Shown: in pieces, positions 1 through 8,184 of the stretch
Layout of the letters: every line of letters begins with the position of its first letter
Numbering within the stretch: the first letter of the stretch is position 1
Source: Bin5 sp965221345
GTDB taxonomy: Bacteria; Chloroflexota; Anaerolineae; Caldilineales; Caldilineaceae
Direction of reading: 5' to 3'
DNA length: 64,000 bases
Assembly: GCA_965221345.1 (NCBI GenBank)
Contig: CBDCSD010000001.1
Span: 558,001-622,000, forward strand
Translations under genes and position numbers: made by a program
The notes under the pieces: model-generated
Database searches by the model: none
The model's input: the letters and a program-made list of their open reading frames with translations, nothing else
What the model was told of the DNA's origin: nothing

Positions 1-273
1 TTCGGCCACGGCATCGACATCGTCGTGCTTGATGTAAGATGACCAGATCGGCGGAATGCCCTGCTCCGCCATTTCGGCCGGCAAGTCGCTAAGGCCCGCC
101 ACGTTATAACCGTTGATCTGGCACAGCGAGTAGCTGCCGCCCATCCCCGTCGGGATATCAAAATACTCCCAACCGAAAAGACCACTGAAAAACTCCTTGG
201 CCGCGGCCGGGTCAGTTGTTGCCAGGTCCACCCAACAGAACATGTTGTCCGGATAGCGCTGTACTACCTGCAT
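1..273 (-). CDS. VOC family (glyoxalase-like) protein, 3' part outside window
   Basis: The N-terminal 91 residues of a small vicinal-oxygen-chelate protein are visible; the rest lies beyond position 1. The start MQVVQRYPDNMFCWVDLATT, followed by AAKEFFSGLFGWEY, is the usual first beta-alpha-beta-beta-beta module of these proteins. VOC proteins bind a metal and act on small molecules (glyoxalase, dioxygenase or antibiotic-binding roles); nothing here fixes the substrate. The ATG at 273 has an AGGAG ribosome-binding site just upstream on the minus strand. Confidence 0.8.
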   Translation of the reverse strand, partial: MQVVQRYPDNMFCWVDLATTDPAAAKEFFSGLFGWEYFDIPTGMGGSYSLCQINGYNVAGLSDLPAEMAEQGIPPIWSSYIKHDDVDAVAE

Positions 274-442
274 GAAATTCTCTCCTTTTTGACAGAAATG
301 GGGAACTCTTTCGTCTGCAAAACACAGACAGATTTAACCATAGCACAACTAGATCATATGTGCTGAATCGACAACAGCTTCGATCACAATATGGGACGAT
401 TTTCACCTCAGACAGGTTCCATGCTGCCCGGCCACAGACGCG

Positions 443-469
443 AAAAAGCCGACCGATTTCCCGGTCGGC
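443..469 (-). terminator. Rho-independent terminator downstream of catalase
   Basis: GCCGACCG (448-455) and CGGTCGGC (462-469) form an 8-bp stem with a 6-nt loop. On the minus strand it is followed by five T residues (443-447). It lies about 90 bases after the catalase stop codon, so it most likely ends that transcript. Confidence 0.8.
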
Positions 470-560
470 TCTGTACGCGGCGATGAATGAAAATCAGGCC
501 TATTCGTACGTGTACCTTCTCCCCCTGGCGTATGACCTCAATGCATACGTTGCTGGGAGG

Positions 561-2123
561 TCAGTCGGCGGCTTTGGCCAGCGACGCTTCCGGCGTTGCC
601 AGTTCCGAATATGCTTCTGCGCTGGTCTTCATTATTAGGTCAGCCAGAGACAGATCCGCGAGGGTGGCAACCTGCTCAGAGACATGGGTAAGGTTCAGCT
701 TCCCGGCCACGCCGCAAGCATAGTCCGGATCGGCCTTATAAAAATGAACAAGCTGCCGCGTCTGGATACGTTCAGGCACGCCATCCATCGCTTCGGCGAT
801 ATTGCTGAACAACTGCTCTTTCTGGTCGCTGTTCATCAGGCGGAATAGATTGCCGGGCTGCGTATAGTCGTCATTGCCGACGCGATGGTTGTAGCGGTCA
901 GCATCGCCGGATACCTTGAGCGGCGGCTCGAGGCTGCGGGAATCTTCGACCGGCCCTCCCATGCTATTAGGCTCATAGTTGACCGCACCGCCAAAGTTGC
1001 CGTCAGAACGCAGGTTACCGTCGCGGTGATAAGTGTGAACCGGGCACTGAGGCTGGTTGGCTGGAAGGGCGGTATAGTTGACACCGATGCGGTAGCGGTG
1101 GGCGTCTGCGTAGGACATTATCCGCGCCTGGAGCATTTTGTCTGGCGAGAAGCTGATGCCGGGAACGATGTTGGAGGGTTCAAACGCGGCCTGCTCGATG
1201 TCGGCAAAATAGTTTTCGGGGTTGCGATTGAGTTCCATGATGCCGACTTCGATCAGCGGGTAATCGCCATGGGGCCAGATTTTGGTCAAATCGAAAGGGT
1301 TGAGGTGGTAGGTTTCAGCATCCTCTTCGGGCATAACTTGGACGCAGACGCGCCATTTCGGATAGTTTCCTTTCTCGATGGCGTCGAAGAGATCACGCTG
1401 CGAGCTTTCTCGGTCCTGCCCGACAATCTCGGCCGCTTGGGCATTGGTCCATGTCTTGATGCCCTGCATCGTCTTGAAGTGGAACTTGATCCAGAAGCGT
1501 TCATTGTCTGCATTGATAAAGCTGTAGGTATGGCTGCTGTAGCCGTTGACAAAGCGATACCCCTGGGGCAGACCGCGATCACTCATCAGGATGGTGACCT
1601 GGTGCAGGCTTTCGGGAGAGAGTGACCAGAAGTCCCACATAGCTGTGCTGGAGCGCATGTTTGTCTTGGGGTCGCGCTTCTGGGTATGGATGAAGTCGCC
1701 GAATTTGTAGGGATCGCGAACGAAGAAGACCGGGGTGTTGTTGCCGACCATATCCCAGTTTCCGTCTTCCGTGTAGAACTTGACAGCAAATCCGCGCACG
1801 TCGCGCTCAGCGTCTGCGGCGCCGCGTTCCCCTGCGACGGTCGAGAAGCGGAGCAGACAGTCGGTCTGCTTACCTACTTCAGAAAATATCCTGGCTTTGG
1901 TGTAGCGCGTGACATCATTTGTAACGGTGAAGGTTCCGTAGGCTCCCGAACCATTGGCATGCACGACCCGCTCCGGGACGCGTTCGCGGTTAAAGGTGGC
2001 CATCTTCTCCAGGAGTTGATAATCCTGCATTAGAAGTGGACCGCGCGGGCCGGCGGTCAATGAGTTCTGATTGTCTCCAATTGGCGCTCCATGAGCGGTT
2101 GTCAACTTTTTGCGTTCAGCCAT
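561..2123 (-). CDS. katA: Monofunctional heme catalase
   Basis: 520-residue catalase that breaks down hydrogen peroxide to water and oxygen in the cytoplasm. The length suits the small-subunit clade. Visible landmarks are the distal His55 in VVHANGSGAYG, the active-site Asn in VGNNTPVFFVRDP (about 128-129) and the proximal heme ligand Tyr338 in RIMSYADAHRYR, four residues after Arg334. The N-terminal LTTAHGAPIGDNQNSLTAGP is typical. The ATG at 2123 has AAAGGCG upstream, a sigma-70-like promoter sits at 2170-2199 and a terminator at 443-469, so it is probably transcribed alone. No OxyR or PerR gene is seen nearby. Confidence 0.97.
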   Translation of the reverse strand: MAERKKLTTAHGAPIGDNQNSLTAGPRGPLLMQDYQLLEKMATFNRERVPERVVHANGSGAYGTFTVTNDVTRYTKARIFSEVGKQTDCLLRFSTVAGERGAADAERDVRGFAVKFYTEDGNWDMVGNNTPVFFVRDPYKFGDFIHTQKRDPKTNMRSSTAMWDFWSLSPESLHQVTILMSDRGLPQGYRFVNGYSSHTYSFINADNERFWIKFHFKTMQGIKTWTNAQAAEIVGQDRESSQRDLFDAIEKGNYPKWRVCVQVMPEEDAETYHLNPFDLTKIWPHGDYPLIEVGIMELNRNPENYFADIEQAAFEPSNIVPGISFSPDKMLQARIMSYADAHRYRIGVNYTALPANQPQCPVHTYHRDGNLRSDGNFGGAVNYEPNSMGGPVEDSRSLEPPLKVSGDADRYNHRVGNDDYTQPGNLFRLMNSDQKEQLFSNIAEAMDGVPERIQTRQLVHFYKADPDYACGVAGKLNLTHVSEQVATLADLSLADLIMKTSAEAYSELATPEASLAKAAD

Positions 2124-2169
2124 CTTTATCGCCTTTCATGTGTATGAAGAGCCTCTTCCTAATTCAAAA

Positions 2170-2199
2170 ATTATACCGAGGTTGAACTATCTTGTCCAA
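2170..2199 (-). promoter_or_regulatory. Predicted sigma-70 promoter of the catalase gene
   Basis: On the minus strand TTGGAC (2194-2199) and a perfect TATAAT (2170-2175) are separated by 18 bases. It lies in the 113-base gap between plsY and the catalase gene, about 45 bases before the catalase ATG. Confidence 0.55.
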
Positions 2200-2236
2200 A
2201 AAAGGTTAGTATGGGGATGTCCCTGAAAACGGACGA

Positions 2237-2872
2237 TTACCACAGCGTAATCACCCGCTCTTCGCCATCTTTGAGCGCTTGGCGATTGCGGCTCAGAGAA
2301 ATAGTTACGGCCAGGTAGGCAATGAGGCCAAATATTACATAGGGCCAGGGGGTCAGACCGGCAATCGAAAAAACGAGCGCGCACACCAACGAAGTCACGC
2401 TCACGCTGTAGGTCCCGATCGAGGCCATGCGGCTCCACCAGATCAGCAGTAGCCCGACCAGGCAGACGACCCCGCCGATTAGCGGCGAAATCGCCAGTAT
2501 GGTGGCCGCAGTCGTGATGCCGCCCGCCCCACCCTTGAAGCCCAGATAGAGCGACCAGTTGTGACCTACCACCGCACCGGCGCCGGCAAGAGCGGCGGCC
2601 GCGGCAACCGCAATCGCGTCCATGTCGGGGAAGAACGCCCCCGCAACGTAGCGCACGAGCAGCACAGCCGCCGCCCCTTTGAGCGCATCGCCCAACAACG
2701 TCGGGATGGCCGCCTTCAAACCGGCCGCACGCCATGCATTGGTTGCACCGGTGCGCCCGCTGCCGACGGTGCGAATATCCACGCCGTATATCGAAGTGGC
2801 CAGTACGCCCACCGGCACGGAACCGAGCAAGTAGCCGAGCAGCGCGCCGGCGACGATCAGGAGCCAGTCCAT
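2237..2872 (-). CDS. plsY: Glycerol-3-phosphate acyltransferase PlsY
   Basis: 211-residue integral membrane enzyme that transfers an acyl group from acyl-phosphate to glycerol-3-phosphate, the first step of phospholipid synthesis. The family signature GSVPVGVLATSIYGVDIRTVGSG followed by GATNAWRAAG is present near the N-terminus (about 17-50), as is the second loop GHNWSLYLGFKGGAGG with the conserved K-G-G. Hydrophobic segments alternate through the whole protein. The start ATG at 2872 (MDWLLIVAGALLGYLLGSVP) matches the family length. plsX is not next to it. Confidence 0.93.
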   Translation of the reverse strand: MDWLLIVAGALLGYLLGSVPVGVLATSIYGVDIRTVGSGRTGATNAWRAAGLKAAIPTLLGDALKGAAAVLLVRYVAGAFFPDMDAIAVAAAAALAGAGAVVGHNWSLYLGFKGGAGGITTAATILAISPLIGGVVCLVGLLLIWWSRMASIGTYSVSVTSLVCALVFSIAGLTPWPYVIFGLIAYLAVTISLSRNRQALKDGEERVITLW

Positions 2873-3059
2873 AGCAAAGTAAAATTCAATCTTCGCGCTC
2901 TAGCGAACGCGGTCTGGGTCAGACCTGTGGCGAGATTGTCCCCGTGGAGAATGGGGCGAAGCAATGGCTTCCACAGCTTGGCGCCCTGTATGGCGCTGTG
3001 CGTACAGGGCCCGCACCGTCCAAAAAACAGAGTGGTCTCGTGCCTGTTGCGAGCATACG

Positions 3060-3500
3060 TTAACTGAACTCCGGCTCTTGCTGCGTTTGGGCGCCCGGTA
3101 GGACCAATGGCGTCTCCGTATCTGCGGGCAAGTCCAGCGACTCCTCTGCGTTCTCACCCCGCATGTGCAGTTCCCCTTCAAGGGTAGCGCCTTCATCCAG
3201 CAGAAAGGTGTTCACATGAAGCGCGCCGCGCACGTAACAGCCTGCCAGCAACTCGACGCGGTCGGCGCGGATGACCCCGTCGAAATAGCCGCGAATGCTG
3301 ACGTTGCGGGCGCGAATTTCGCAATTGACGCGTGCGCCTTCGGTCAGTATGACGTTTGCCAGTGTTTCCAGCAGGCCGCTCTCAACCACACCGTCGATGC
3401 GAATGCTGCTATCGCTGCGCAGGGCGCCGCTGAAAGTAGCTCTGGGGCCGATGATGACCTCGATTGCGTCCGGCTGCGGTCGTTCATTGCGTCGAAACAC
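3060..3500 (-). CDS. Bactofilin-like polymer-forming cytoskeletal protein
   Basis: 146-residue protein with the bactofilin beta-helix: repeated short strands such as VIIGPRATFSGALRSDSSIRIDG, ANVILTEGARVNCEI and ADRVELLAGCYVRGALHVNT, with glycines and hydrophobic residues at about 18-residue spacing. Bactofilins polymerise without nucleotide and scaffold cell-wall or membrane machinery. The start is placed at the GTG at 3500 because GGGGAG lies 5 bases upstream; an in-frame TTG at 3539 would add 13 residues but has no ribosome-binding site. The acidic proline-rich tail is not conserved in the family. No M23 peptidase partner is adjacent. Confidence 0.85.
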   Translation of the reverse strand: MFRRNERPQPDAIEVIIGPRATFSGALRSDSSIRIDGVVESGLLETLANVILTEGARVNCEIRARNVSIRGYFDGVIRADRVELLAGCYVRGALHVNTFLLDEGATLEGELHMRGENAEESLDLPADTETPLVLPGAQTQQEPEFS

Positions 3501-3899
3501 CTGTTCTCCCCTTTTGCCCGCCGCCAACTGTCCCAACAACCGGAGTCAGCGCCGGCCAAACCGATGGGCGGTTTCTCTCCCGGCCCGACCGCAGGCAGTA
3601 GAAAAGCGCCCTCATTTACTGTCTGTCAGGCGCACTGATTGCGGTGGAGTGAGGCATGATTTTCACTGCGCGCAGTCTAGCACAGGTGTAGGAACTGGGC
3701 AACATCGATTTCCGGTTTCGGGGTGAGGCGCCCTTGCCTGGGAAGGCGCTCACGTCGAACTTCCACGCCGCTGGCGGGTCCTTCGTGGTTGGCGAATTGC
3801 GGAGGTTCCGGGAACCAGGATCGGTGCTGCTCAGTTAGTTTGAGTATCGGGCTCCTGCGCCATGTCGGCAGGGGGCGGAAGTGGGAGGAAAAGGAAAAA
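3501..3899. other. Divergent intergenic region, no gene seen
   Basis: About 400 bases between the bactofilin gene (minus) and the VanZ-like gene (plus). An open frame precedes the VanZ-like gene in phase from 3723, but it has no homologous look and the good ribosome-binding site is at 3885-3897, so I treat it as untranslated leader. No RNA gene or clear repeat was recognised. Confidence 0.5.
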
Positions 3900-4316
3900 A
3901 TGAAGCGGAATCTGTTCCTGACTTTTTGGACTCTCGGCATCCTCTTTCCCATGGGCTGGTTCGTGCGAACCTCACCCGTGGGCTACAGGCTCTTCAACAC
4001 AATGTTCAGTCCTGCTTGGACGCATATTTTCATGCACAGCTTGCTCTTCGCCGTGCTGGGCGCCTTGCTGATGCAGAGTATGTACGGCAGGCTGGCGGCG
4101 AGGGCTGGCGTCGGCATCGTTCTGGCGCTGTTGCTCGGCGTCGGGCTCCTTCAGGAGGGCATTCAGCTGTTCAGCGAGCAGCGCGTACTGAATTATGGCA
4201 ACTTCTTTGACATCGGCGTCGATATGCTCGGCGGCGGGCTCGGTCTGTTGCTGACGCTGGGCTTCAGGAAGATGGCGGCCAGGCGGGCAGGAATACCGCT
4301 GGTTCTGACAAAGTGA
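3900..4316 (+). CDS. VanZ-like membrane protein
   Basis: 138-residue protein with four hydrophobic segments: about 5-22, 38-56, 68-86 and 104-122. The pattern PAWTHIFMHSLLFAVLGALL, then LLQEGIQLFSEQR with NFFDIGVDMLGGGLGLLL, is the VanZ family layout (conserved E-x-x-Q and D-x-x-x-N/D-x-x-G regions). VanZ proteins are membrane proteins of uncertain activity, named from low-level teicoplanin resistance. The start at 3900 is chosen for GGGAGGAAAAGGA directly upstream. It is monocistronic, facing the PIN gene across a strong inverted repeat. Confidence 0.7.
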   Translation: MKRNLFLTFWTLGILFPMGWFVRTSPVGYRLFNTMFSPAWTHIFMHSLLFAVLGALLMQSMYGRLAARAGVGIVLALLLGVGLLQEGIQLFSEQRVLNYGNFFDIGVDMLGGGLGLLLTLGFRKMAARRAGIPLVLTK

Positions 4317-4423
4317 GCTCGGAAGTTGAGAGAGGGCACTCAGAGTCGCCGTAACCTGTGTTGGGACTATCTGCGACTATGCTGTAGTGAGCCCCATCAA
4401 GATAGGAACCGGTTGCAAGGCCT

Positions 4424-4457
4424 GCGGGGCGCCCTCTGGGTCTTGAGGGCGCCCCGC
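4424..4457. terminator. Long perfect inverted repeat between convergent genes
   Basis: GCGGGGCGCCCTC (4424-4436) pairs perfectly with GAGGGCGCCCCGC (4445-4457) around an 8-base loop, a 13-bp GC-rich stem. It sits between the convergent VanZ-like (+) and PIN (-) genes. No T-tract follows on either strand, so it may be a bidirectional block or a Rho-type stabiliser, not a canonical terminator. Confidence 0.5.
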
Positions 4458-4481
4458 CTACACAGTAATGCAGTTGCCGTG

Positions 4482-5051
4482 TCAAGTCCCTGATCGACAG
4501 ACAATCGACCGCCACCATTCGTAACGTGGATCGCGCGTGCCGGGTCTATAGCTGGCGCTCGACTGCATATCGGCCATTGCCGCGGCAAGTTCGTCGCAGG
4601 GAATCTGAACCTCCTCCGCCCATAGTTTCAACAGGTCCAGTGTAGAGACCAGTTCCACGGACGGAGCATATTGGCTAAGTATGTGGCGGGCCTTGCGGTC
4701 GTCGGTTGCAATGGAGCAACCGCGGTGAAGGGCTAGAGCGCCGGTGATCGCCTCGCCATCGTCAAGATGAGCGGCCAAGTCCACATATGTGGACTCCTCT
4801 GCCGGGTGGTTCAGACACATCAGGTGAATCAGGCCTTCTTCGAACAGAGGAGTCAGATCAACAGATTCCTGCACATCCTTGGCATCGGTGGAATCGGGAC
4901 GCCTAATGAAGAGGGCTTCGTGTTCGACCACGTAGTCGGCGACCCAAAACTGATAAGGCAGCGCGACGGTGATTTCTCGCAGACGGCCTGTTGCGTAGAG
5001 GTTGAGGAGGCAGTTGGCATCAAGAAGAAGCGATTCGAAATGGCGCATCAC
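4482..5051 (-). CDS. PIN-domain protein (predicted ribonuclease)
   Basis: 189-residue protein with PIN-fold acidic residues: Asp11 in LLLDANCLLNLY near the N-terminus, D-G-E in HLDDGEAITGALAL, and the T-D-D of CSIATDDRKARHIL. PIN proteins are metal-dependent ribonucleases, common as VapC toxins. It follows the XRE-ImmA gene by only 15 bases on the same strand, so the two are probably co-transcribed and may act as a regulator/effector pair. It is longer than typical VapC (about 130 residues), the last 60 residues being a helical tail. Last gene of the accessory operon beginning at 10030. Confidence 0.75.
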   Translation of the reverse strand: MMRHFESLLLDANCLLNLYATGRLREITVALPYQFWVADYVVEHEALFIRRPDSTDAKDVQESVDLTPLFEEGLIHLMCLNHPAEESTYVDLAAHLDDGEAITGALALHRGCSIATDDRKARHILSQYAPSVELVSTLDLLKLWAEEVQIPCDELAAAMADMQSSASYRPGTRDPRYEWWRSIVCRSGT

Positions 5052-5066
5052 GATTAAGGGCTCCTT

Positions 5067-6368
5067 TTAGAAGTCGTGTCCGGCAAAGTGCAGGCGGTCT
5101 CCGTCGAAGGAACCAGTCTCTTCCGGAAGATGGGGATCAGGATCGTCCGTCCCGCTGACACTGCGCGCAAGATCAATTGAGAAGGAGGCAACCTGACCTT
5201 CATCGTGTAGAAGCAAGGAATGAGCTAGCTCCTGGATCAGCCACCTTGCCCCAACTCGGTCGATTCTTAAGAGGCGAGCAAGTTCGCCTTCGGTCAACTT
5301 TTCCTCTTCGTATGCCAGTGCAGCCAAATACTGATAGCGAAGGGGCATGGCCCGTTCATCTCGGGGATGGGGAGACAGACCTAATTGCTTTTGTGCTTCC
5401 CGCACTTTGAAGCCGCGGTCGCGCAGACGTTCCCATGTTCCTCCCGGCAGAAGACGGAGTTCCTCGAGACGCCACATCATCGCTTCTACGGAGACAAAAT
5501 AGTGATGCGCAAGCTGGCAAATCTCCGCAGCCGTAATCTTGCCACTGGCCGCGCGTGACAGCTCATTGAATCTGCGTCTCAAACCCGCGGCCGGCATGAG
5601 CAGGCAACGGGCAAAGGCATCTGCGAAGCGCTCGCCGCTTCGTGAACGTCCGTGCCCACTTAACCATGATACTTCCGACCGGAAGCGGTCAGTGAGGAAG
5701 TGGCCATACTCGTGCGCCAGCGACCATCGCTGCCGGTCCTGGGGATGACGGGAGTTTACAGTGATACAGCCGCCAAGTTCTTCCGTGTAACTGAACATGC
5801 CCGCCACACGAGAGGGCAATTCGATAGAGAAAACACGAAGGCCGACATCGTTCTCAAGAGTCTCTCTCAAGTTCAGGAATGGTCCGTCGCCAAGCGCCAG
5901 CCGGTGTCGTTCGGAGGAAGCCACATCCTCCGCCGCAACTTCGGGAGAGGTCCTGTCCGTTGAGTATTGGGGTGGGTAGCTGTGGCTAAGCGGCGCTTCG
6001 TTCAATTTTTCGAGTTTCAGATAGTCTTCACACAACCGTTGAAAGGTTTCGACAGCTAGTCGCAGTTCATCTTGGGCTTGTTGAGAATCCAGATTGGAGA
6101 CAGCAGCGCGAAACTGTACGGTGAAGTCGGAAACAGGGTCCTTTGCGCCGACGAAATCACCTACAGGCCGGCCATACAACCGTGCCATCTGTATCAGTTC
6201 ATTCGGCCGGGTGCGCCGCTCGCCCTTTTCCAGAGCGGTAACTGTGGTACGGGCGAAACCCAAGGAATCAGCTACCTCCTGTTGCGTGAGACCGCGTGCT
6301 TTGCGGGCCTCCTGCAGACGCCGCCCCAGCTTGAGTGGGGGGATGGCGTCGACTAAGTTCCTTTGCAT
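5067..6368 (-). CDS. XRE-family regulator fused to ImmA/IrrE-type metallopeptidase
   Basis: 433 residues. An N-terminal helix-turn-helix (about 14-68, LGRRLQEARKARGLTQQEVA) is followed by a linker and an ImmA/IrrE zinc-peptidase domain with HEYGH at 219-223 (WSLAHEYGHFLTDRF) and the downstream GERFADAFARCLLMP helix typical of the family. A C-terminal winged-helix-like segment (about 330-385) follows. Such proteins bind DNA as repressors and can be cleaved or cleave partners upon stress; many control mobile elements or toxin-antitoxin sets. The ATG at 6368 was chosen for GGAGAGGAAACC upstream; an in-frame upstream extension to 6500 lacks family similarity and overlaps the likely operator. Upstream gap of 165 bases suggests its own promoter. 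Confidence 0.88.
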   Translation of the reverse strand: MQRNLVDAIPPLKLGRRLQEARKARGLTQQEVADSLGFARTTVTALEKGERRTRPNELIQMARLYGRPVGDFVGAKDPVSDFTVQFRAAVSNLDSQQAQDELRLAVETFQRLCEDYLKLEKLNEAPLSHSYPPQYSTDRTSPEVAAEDVASSERHRLALGDGPFLNLRETLENDVGLRVFSIELPSRVAGMFSYTEELGGCITVNSRHPQDRQRWSLAHEYGHFLTDRFRSEVSWLSGHGRSRSGERFADAFARCLLMPAAGLRRRFNELSRAASGKITAAEICQLAHHYFVSVEAMMWRLEELRLLPGGTWERLRDRGFKVREAQKQLGLSPHPRDERAMPLRYQYLAALAYEEEKLTEGELARLLRIDRVGARWLIQELAHSLLLHDEGQVASFSIDLARSVSGTDDPDPHLPEETGSFDGDRLHFAGHDF

Positions 6369-6416
6369 GGTTTCCTCTCCTTGATTGAATATGGATTTTT
6401 GAACTTGGATCAAAAT

Positions 6417-6447
6417 GTTGCGACCAATGCCGAATATTGCTCGCAAC
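6417..6447. promoter_or_regulatory. Candidate operator for the XRE-ImmA gene
   Basis: GTTGCGA (6417-6423) and TCGCAAC (6441-6447) are perfect inverted repeats separated by 17 bases, with a weaker inner CAAT/ATTG pair. The site lies 49-79 bases upstream of the XRE-ImmA start codon, a natural position for autorepression. The binding claim is inference. Confidence 0.4.
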
Positions 6448-6533
6448 TCAGGAGTTTTCATCTCTGCGGTGCACGTGCAAAGTGATGTGGGACAGCACAA
6501 ACGAATATCCGTACCGTCCCCATATAGCGAAAG

Positions 6534-7889
6534 TCAAAGGATACCCGGAAGCGACTTCCATTCCTGTACGTAAGTGCGGTAAAGCTGAACGAAACGGGCA
6601 CGGGTTTCGTCAGCATTCAGATTGTACCGTTCTACTAGCTCGGCGTGTGTTCTAAACAGTTCAGGGTATGAGATAGCCAACGAGTGCCAAGGCTCGTCGG
6701 TGTCTAAGCAGCGGGCGAGCTTGTAGACTTGCTCCTTCATTATTTCGATCTCGAAAAGCTTCTTTGGGTCAACTTCTTCTCTTCTGGATAGCACATCATG
6801 CAAATACATGTGACCTGGATCGTGTTCCTTATGCCCTGCAATAAAGAGAGCCTGCCGGCGTAGGAGGCATGAAGTGCAGTAGCCACACTGCGAGGGTTTG
6901 CCTGGAAGGCGCAATGGAAAGCGGTCACAAGAAACGGTATGTTGCACAGTGTCGACAAGTCCCGCGCGTTTCAGCGATTTACACATTTCTGCCTTGGTAT
7001 GAAAAAGGAACGGATTTCTTAAACGGAACGGTTGCTCCAACACTAGTTCAAAGAGACACTCGGCCATCATCAAAGAACGGGGATGGACGCCTCTGTAATT
7101 GTCAACTCCCAGTTGGGATTCATTGAGGGGAAGGTTTAGTGCCCCAATGCCGTTTTCGTAAACCCATAGAGTATCGACACCGGCTTGTAATGCCGCCGCT
7201 GCTCCAAGTGCTAAAAAAACTAATCCACGAGTCCGTTGTCCCTTTTCTTCCTGCGTTCCCTTGAGTTTGTGTATGCCGAAATGGGCAGGAACATGGAGCA
7301 CTGTTGGCTTGGCACTTAGCAAGTCTCTACCAAAATTCGAATGCTGGATATGCTCAAATTGCAATCGCTGTCGCTCAGCCAGACGGTGATGCGTGTACCC
7401 TGACACCAAGATGTGCGTGCAGCTCTGTTTTTCTAGCGAGTGCGCGGCTAGGCCTGCCAATGAGTCAAGACCACCACTGAACAATGAGACAGTAACCGGA
7501 CGCTCTGGTGGCAGTTCAAAGAGAAACGGATTCTTCTCGGCAAATTCGGGCGCGACTTGGCGTCCGACAAACTGAAATGACCAGACATCCTCGCTCTGCC
7601 AGTACAGAAACTCTTGGAGCCTTCGGGCTAAGCTTAAATCGTTCCAGAGTCCTGGGTTCCTGACTCCAACCTTTAAAGTGATTTGGCGCTGGCCAGTGTT
7701 TGCACCCTTGAAATCACGCCGCGAGCGTCTATCTGCTGCATAAATGGCTAATGCTACGTCCAGCAAATCCGCTGCTCCCTTGGGTAGCGTCTGAAGAAAC
7801 GCGCTAACCAAACGATATTCGTCAATCCAAAACGACCTGTCAGAGCCAATCGGGGTTAAAGGATTTAGGAAATCGTATTTGTATTCCAT
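6534..7889 (-). CDS. QueC-like PP-loop ATPase (7-cyano-7-deazaguanine synthase-like)
   Basis: 451-residue protein. The PP-loop SLFSGGLDSLAG lies at 135-146, and a four-cysteine zinc site at Cys321, Cys335, Cys338 and Cys341 (SQCGYCTSC) matches the QueC Cys-x(n)-Cys-x2-Cys-x2-Cys layout. An ENGIGALNLP segment at 245-254 also fits. True QueC is about 220-240 residues, so a 130-residue N-terminal region and a C-terminal tail are extra. Long QueC-like proteins of this kind occur in defence sets (QatC of Qat, Cap9 of type IV CBASS) where they modify a partner protein and not tRNA. No queD, queE or queF is nearby, which argues against queuosine biosynthesis. Second gene of the operon, 46 bases after the reconstructed end of the first. 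Confidence 0.8.
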   Translation of the reverse strand: MEYKYDFLNPLTPIGSDRSFWIDEYRLVSAFLQTLPKGAADLLDVALAIYAADRRSRRDFKGANTGQRQITLKVGVRNPGLWNDLSLARRLQEFLYWQSEDVWSFQFVGRQVAPEFAEKNPFLFELPPERPVTVSLFSGGLDSLAGLAAHSLEKQSCTHILVSGYTHHRLAERQRLQFEHIQHSNFGRDLLSAKPTVLHVPAHFGIHKLKGTQEEKGQRTRGLVFLALGAAAALQAGVDTLWVYENGIGALNLPLNESQLGVDNYRGVHPRSLMMAECLFELVLEQPFRLRNPFLFHTKAEMCKSLKRAGLVDTVQHTVSCDRFPLRLPGKPSQCGYCTSCLLRRQALFIAGHKEHDPGHMYLHDVLSRREEVDPKKLFEIEIMKEQVYKLARCLDTDEPWHSLAISYPELFRTHAELVERYNLNADETRARFVQLYRTYVQEWKSLPGIL

Positions 7890-7935
7890 CTGAGCTATCT
7901 TACCTTTCCTCTACATATCCATCTCTCTTGACTAT

Positions 7936-7994
7936 TCATACCAAGACTTCGTGTAAGAGTTCGCTAGTAAGCACACTCTTGGTGTTCCTTCTAG
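7936..7994 (-). pseudogene. Severed 3' end of the upstream hypothetical gene
   Basis: Reading the minus strand across the insertion site without the IS element joins ...KLRAP directly to RRNTKSVLTSELLHEVLV and a TGA at 7936-7938. These 18 codons are therefore the original C-terminus of the gene now ending at 9467. They are separated from it by the 1.5-kb element. Confidence 0.8.
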
Positions 7995-8007
7995 TACTAC
8001 AACCGCA
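7995..8007. repeat. IS701 terminal inverted repeat (transposase 3' side)
   Basis: Thirteen bases, exact complement of 9473-9485. Just inside it AACCGC (8001-8006) and GCGGTT (8014-8019) form a small hairpin. Confidence 0.9.
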
Positions 8008-8184
8008 TTTAAGGCGGTTGCAATAGGGATGGAATGACAGAGAGTTGGGAGAGGCGTCTGCAGTGACATTGACGAGCTTGATGTCGTCTGGCGCGGCGCC
8101 AGAGGGACCAGGCAAGCCGTAAGGGGGGCGAACGAGGTGGCAAGGGCAAGGCGATTTCAAGCAGACGCCTGATTTCAGGCACGC

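Noticed and set aside
885..1625. 246-residue plus-strand frame
   Set aside because: Antisense of the catalase gene in GC-rich sequence.
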